Assembly: GCF_963678635.1 (NCBI RefSeq)
Contig: NC_087068.1
Coordinates: forward strand, 20,564,914-20,628,913
From: Symsagittifera roscoffensis
Taxonomy: Eukaryota > Xenacoelomorpha > Acoela > Convolutidae
DNA: 64,000 nt
Direction: 5' to 3'
Shown: one piece after another, positions 62,600 to 64,000 of the stretch
Position numbering within the stretch: position 1 is the stretch's first letter
Layout: the number at the start of each line of letters is the position of its first letter
Program-made: the position numbers and the translations under genes
The notes under the pieces: model-generated
Databases searched by the model: none
Told to the model about the DNA's origin: nothing
Seen by the model: the letters and a program-made list of their open reading frames with translations, nothing else

Positions 62600-64000
62600 A
62601 GGCTTTAATATGATGTATAGGTCAACTCTCTCCGATGATTATTTGTGTTATGAGTTATATCCTTTTGGTTATAACTCATAGGGTAATTTCAGATAAGATA
62701 CACCGTCTGCTCGTCACGCTATCTTATTTTCGGCCGGATAGATTCGTGCAACATCTTAGTCGAATACCAATCTTAATCTTACTCTTATATCTCCTAGTCT
62801 CAATAGATCTAGTGTACACCGGTTTAAAAGAGTTAGTTCTAGAAAAAAACAACTGTATTCTAAGTTTATATCAAATTGCTCTGGTGTTGAAACTACAAGT
62901 AGTTTCAACACATACAAATAAGTGGGTTGTTAGTTTGATGGAGTATGATTGGTTAGTATTTAATATTTTATAGAGATAAAATATCATAATAATAACCAAT
63001 GATAAATACTAGTTTAGATCTGGTTCCACCCATCCGGTGCTTGGAGAGTTTTAGTTCTTCAATGTTGTATTGTAGTGTAGGATGGAAGATGGTGTTTTTC
63101 TTTAGAGGTTGCGAGCATATTCTTTTTTCTGGTTTGGAAGAAGAGATGTTACCACAATAGTTTCGGGAGATCGTATTATGATTTCTGATCGGTTGTGATG
63201 AGTGTTGACCTGGTTTGTTTAAGAGAATAGGAATGATCTAATCACATTCGAGAGTGTAGTGTAGTTCGACTTTGGATGCAGTGCCTGGTGACTTGGATCT
63301 GAACGTATACTTGAACATCGAGATGGCCATTGTTCTGTTGCAATGGGTTTCCTTTGCTGCGATGCAAGTCGTACTTTAAGTCCGTTGAGAGTAGTGACTG
63401 TAGGGAGCATATCGGGTTATTTTGCCATTCCGTAGTTGGAGTGTGATTGGGTTGTCAAATTCCTTGCTGCTCGTCTTTGGGCTGTACGTAATCTATATAC
63501 TGCATTGTAAATCTTTGTTAATTTTGTTTTTAGTTATGATCTTGTATTATTTTTATCGCAAAAGCGTTCTTGTTTTAGTTCAGTTATTTTTAAGAGAATA
63601 ATTTATCCAGTTCTAAGCTTGTTTCAATCCGGTTTGGGTACCGTGCGTTTTATTTTCTTAGCCATGCTGTAAGGTTGTGGTTTGTGGTGTTTAGTAAGCT
63701 TGCGTTGGTTAGTTTGGATTTTTATATAATTCCTTTTCAACCGGGTTAAAGGAAAGTTTGAAATGCGTTAAAACTGGTTAGAGTTGTTATCAGTGAAAAT
63801 TAAAAATTAAATTCATAATTTTAAACATTTCTTCGTGTGCTAGCTGTGTGACTGTGGTTAGGATTGTGGGCGAGTGAATATTTAAAACTACAAGGAAGCG
63901 TCTTTGAAAAGGTTAGTACTGCTTTAATTTTATAGGCAACTTTTATTAAGTTACTACTTTGAAACTATTTATTTTACGGCTTTATTTGTGGATTGAAATC
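62600..64000 (+). other. Compositionally distinct region, possibly transcribed
   Basis: From about 62600 the long A/T runs stop and the plus strand becomes G- and T-rich. A 112-codon frame (62635-62973) is Leu/Ile/Val-rich (LILLLYLLVSIDLVYTGLKE) but has no family. AAAAG/GTTAGT at 63908-63915 could be a splice donor of a 5' non-coding exon. An LTR, UTR or long ncRNA are all possible. Confidence 0.25.

Noticed and set aside
62635-62973. Membrane protein gene
   Set aside because: Hydrophobic but without family motifs or coding context; kept only as part of the compositional region.

Overview
The window is AT-rich animal (metazoan) nuclear DNA. Three things support this: a class A GPCR exon ending at a consensus splice donor, long A/T homopolymers, and a high density of hAT, Mutator-like (MULE) and Ty3/Gypsy elements with target-site duplications (TSDs). 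No operons, Shine-Dalgarno sites or CRISPR arrays are seen. The species cannot be named from the sequence. Only one convincing host gene fragment is present; almost everything else recognisable is mobile or virus-like.

Layout. 1-1800: a compact divergent cluster of small ORFs (three minus, one plus) that looks like a mobile or virus-like gene block; one member resembles a DEDD exonuclease and is frameshifted. 1800-6450: non-coding, with a foldback and three short inverted-repeat elements carrying 9-10 bp TSDs. 6562-7850: a decayed hAT transposon with TIRs and an 8 bp TSD, keeping only the BED finger and dimerisation tail. 7860-15470: mostly non-coding, with small foldbacks and an old partial LTR.

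15470-35661: a roughly 20 kb Ty3/Gypsy LTR element on the minus strand, GC-richer than its surroundings. Read on its sense strand it has: 5' LTR, a long leader with 69 bp and 14 bp tandem repeats, a Gag region (coiled coil, Gag core, two CCHC knuckles), aspartic protease, RT, RNase H, a linker, integrase, and then about 8 kb of extra ORFs. The first extra ORF joins a coiled coil to an SGNH/GDSL-type hydrolase domain. The next has the outline of a diverged second SGNH-like domain. Four further blocks are unrecognised. The copy is broken by frameshifts, in-frame stops, an RT deletion that removes palm motif A, and an exact 897 bp tandem duplication. Several frameshifts fall at C, G or A runs, so some may be assembly error.

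35662-64000: a 2.4 kb MULE relic with FLYWCH and MULE transposase remains, two roughly 1.1 kb elements with CCCGCA-type TIRs filled with TAATCGATTATAA-like palindromes, a repeat family with hairpin termini (GAATGTTCCGAC motif) and a CGCGCGTTAAT core, GPCR exon 1, a 200 bp assembly gap, two hAT-type MITEs with 8 bp TSDs, a second MULE relic whose TIRs are tandem CTACCCTAT repeats, and long stretches where I see nothing. The last ~1.4 kb differs in composition from its neighbours.

The most unusual unit is the long 3' module of the Gypsy element, especially its coiled coil plus SGNH ORF, which recalls the ORF1 layout of CR1/L2-type non-LTR elements but sits in the env position of an LTR element.
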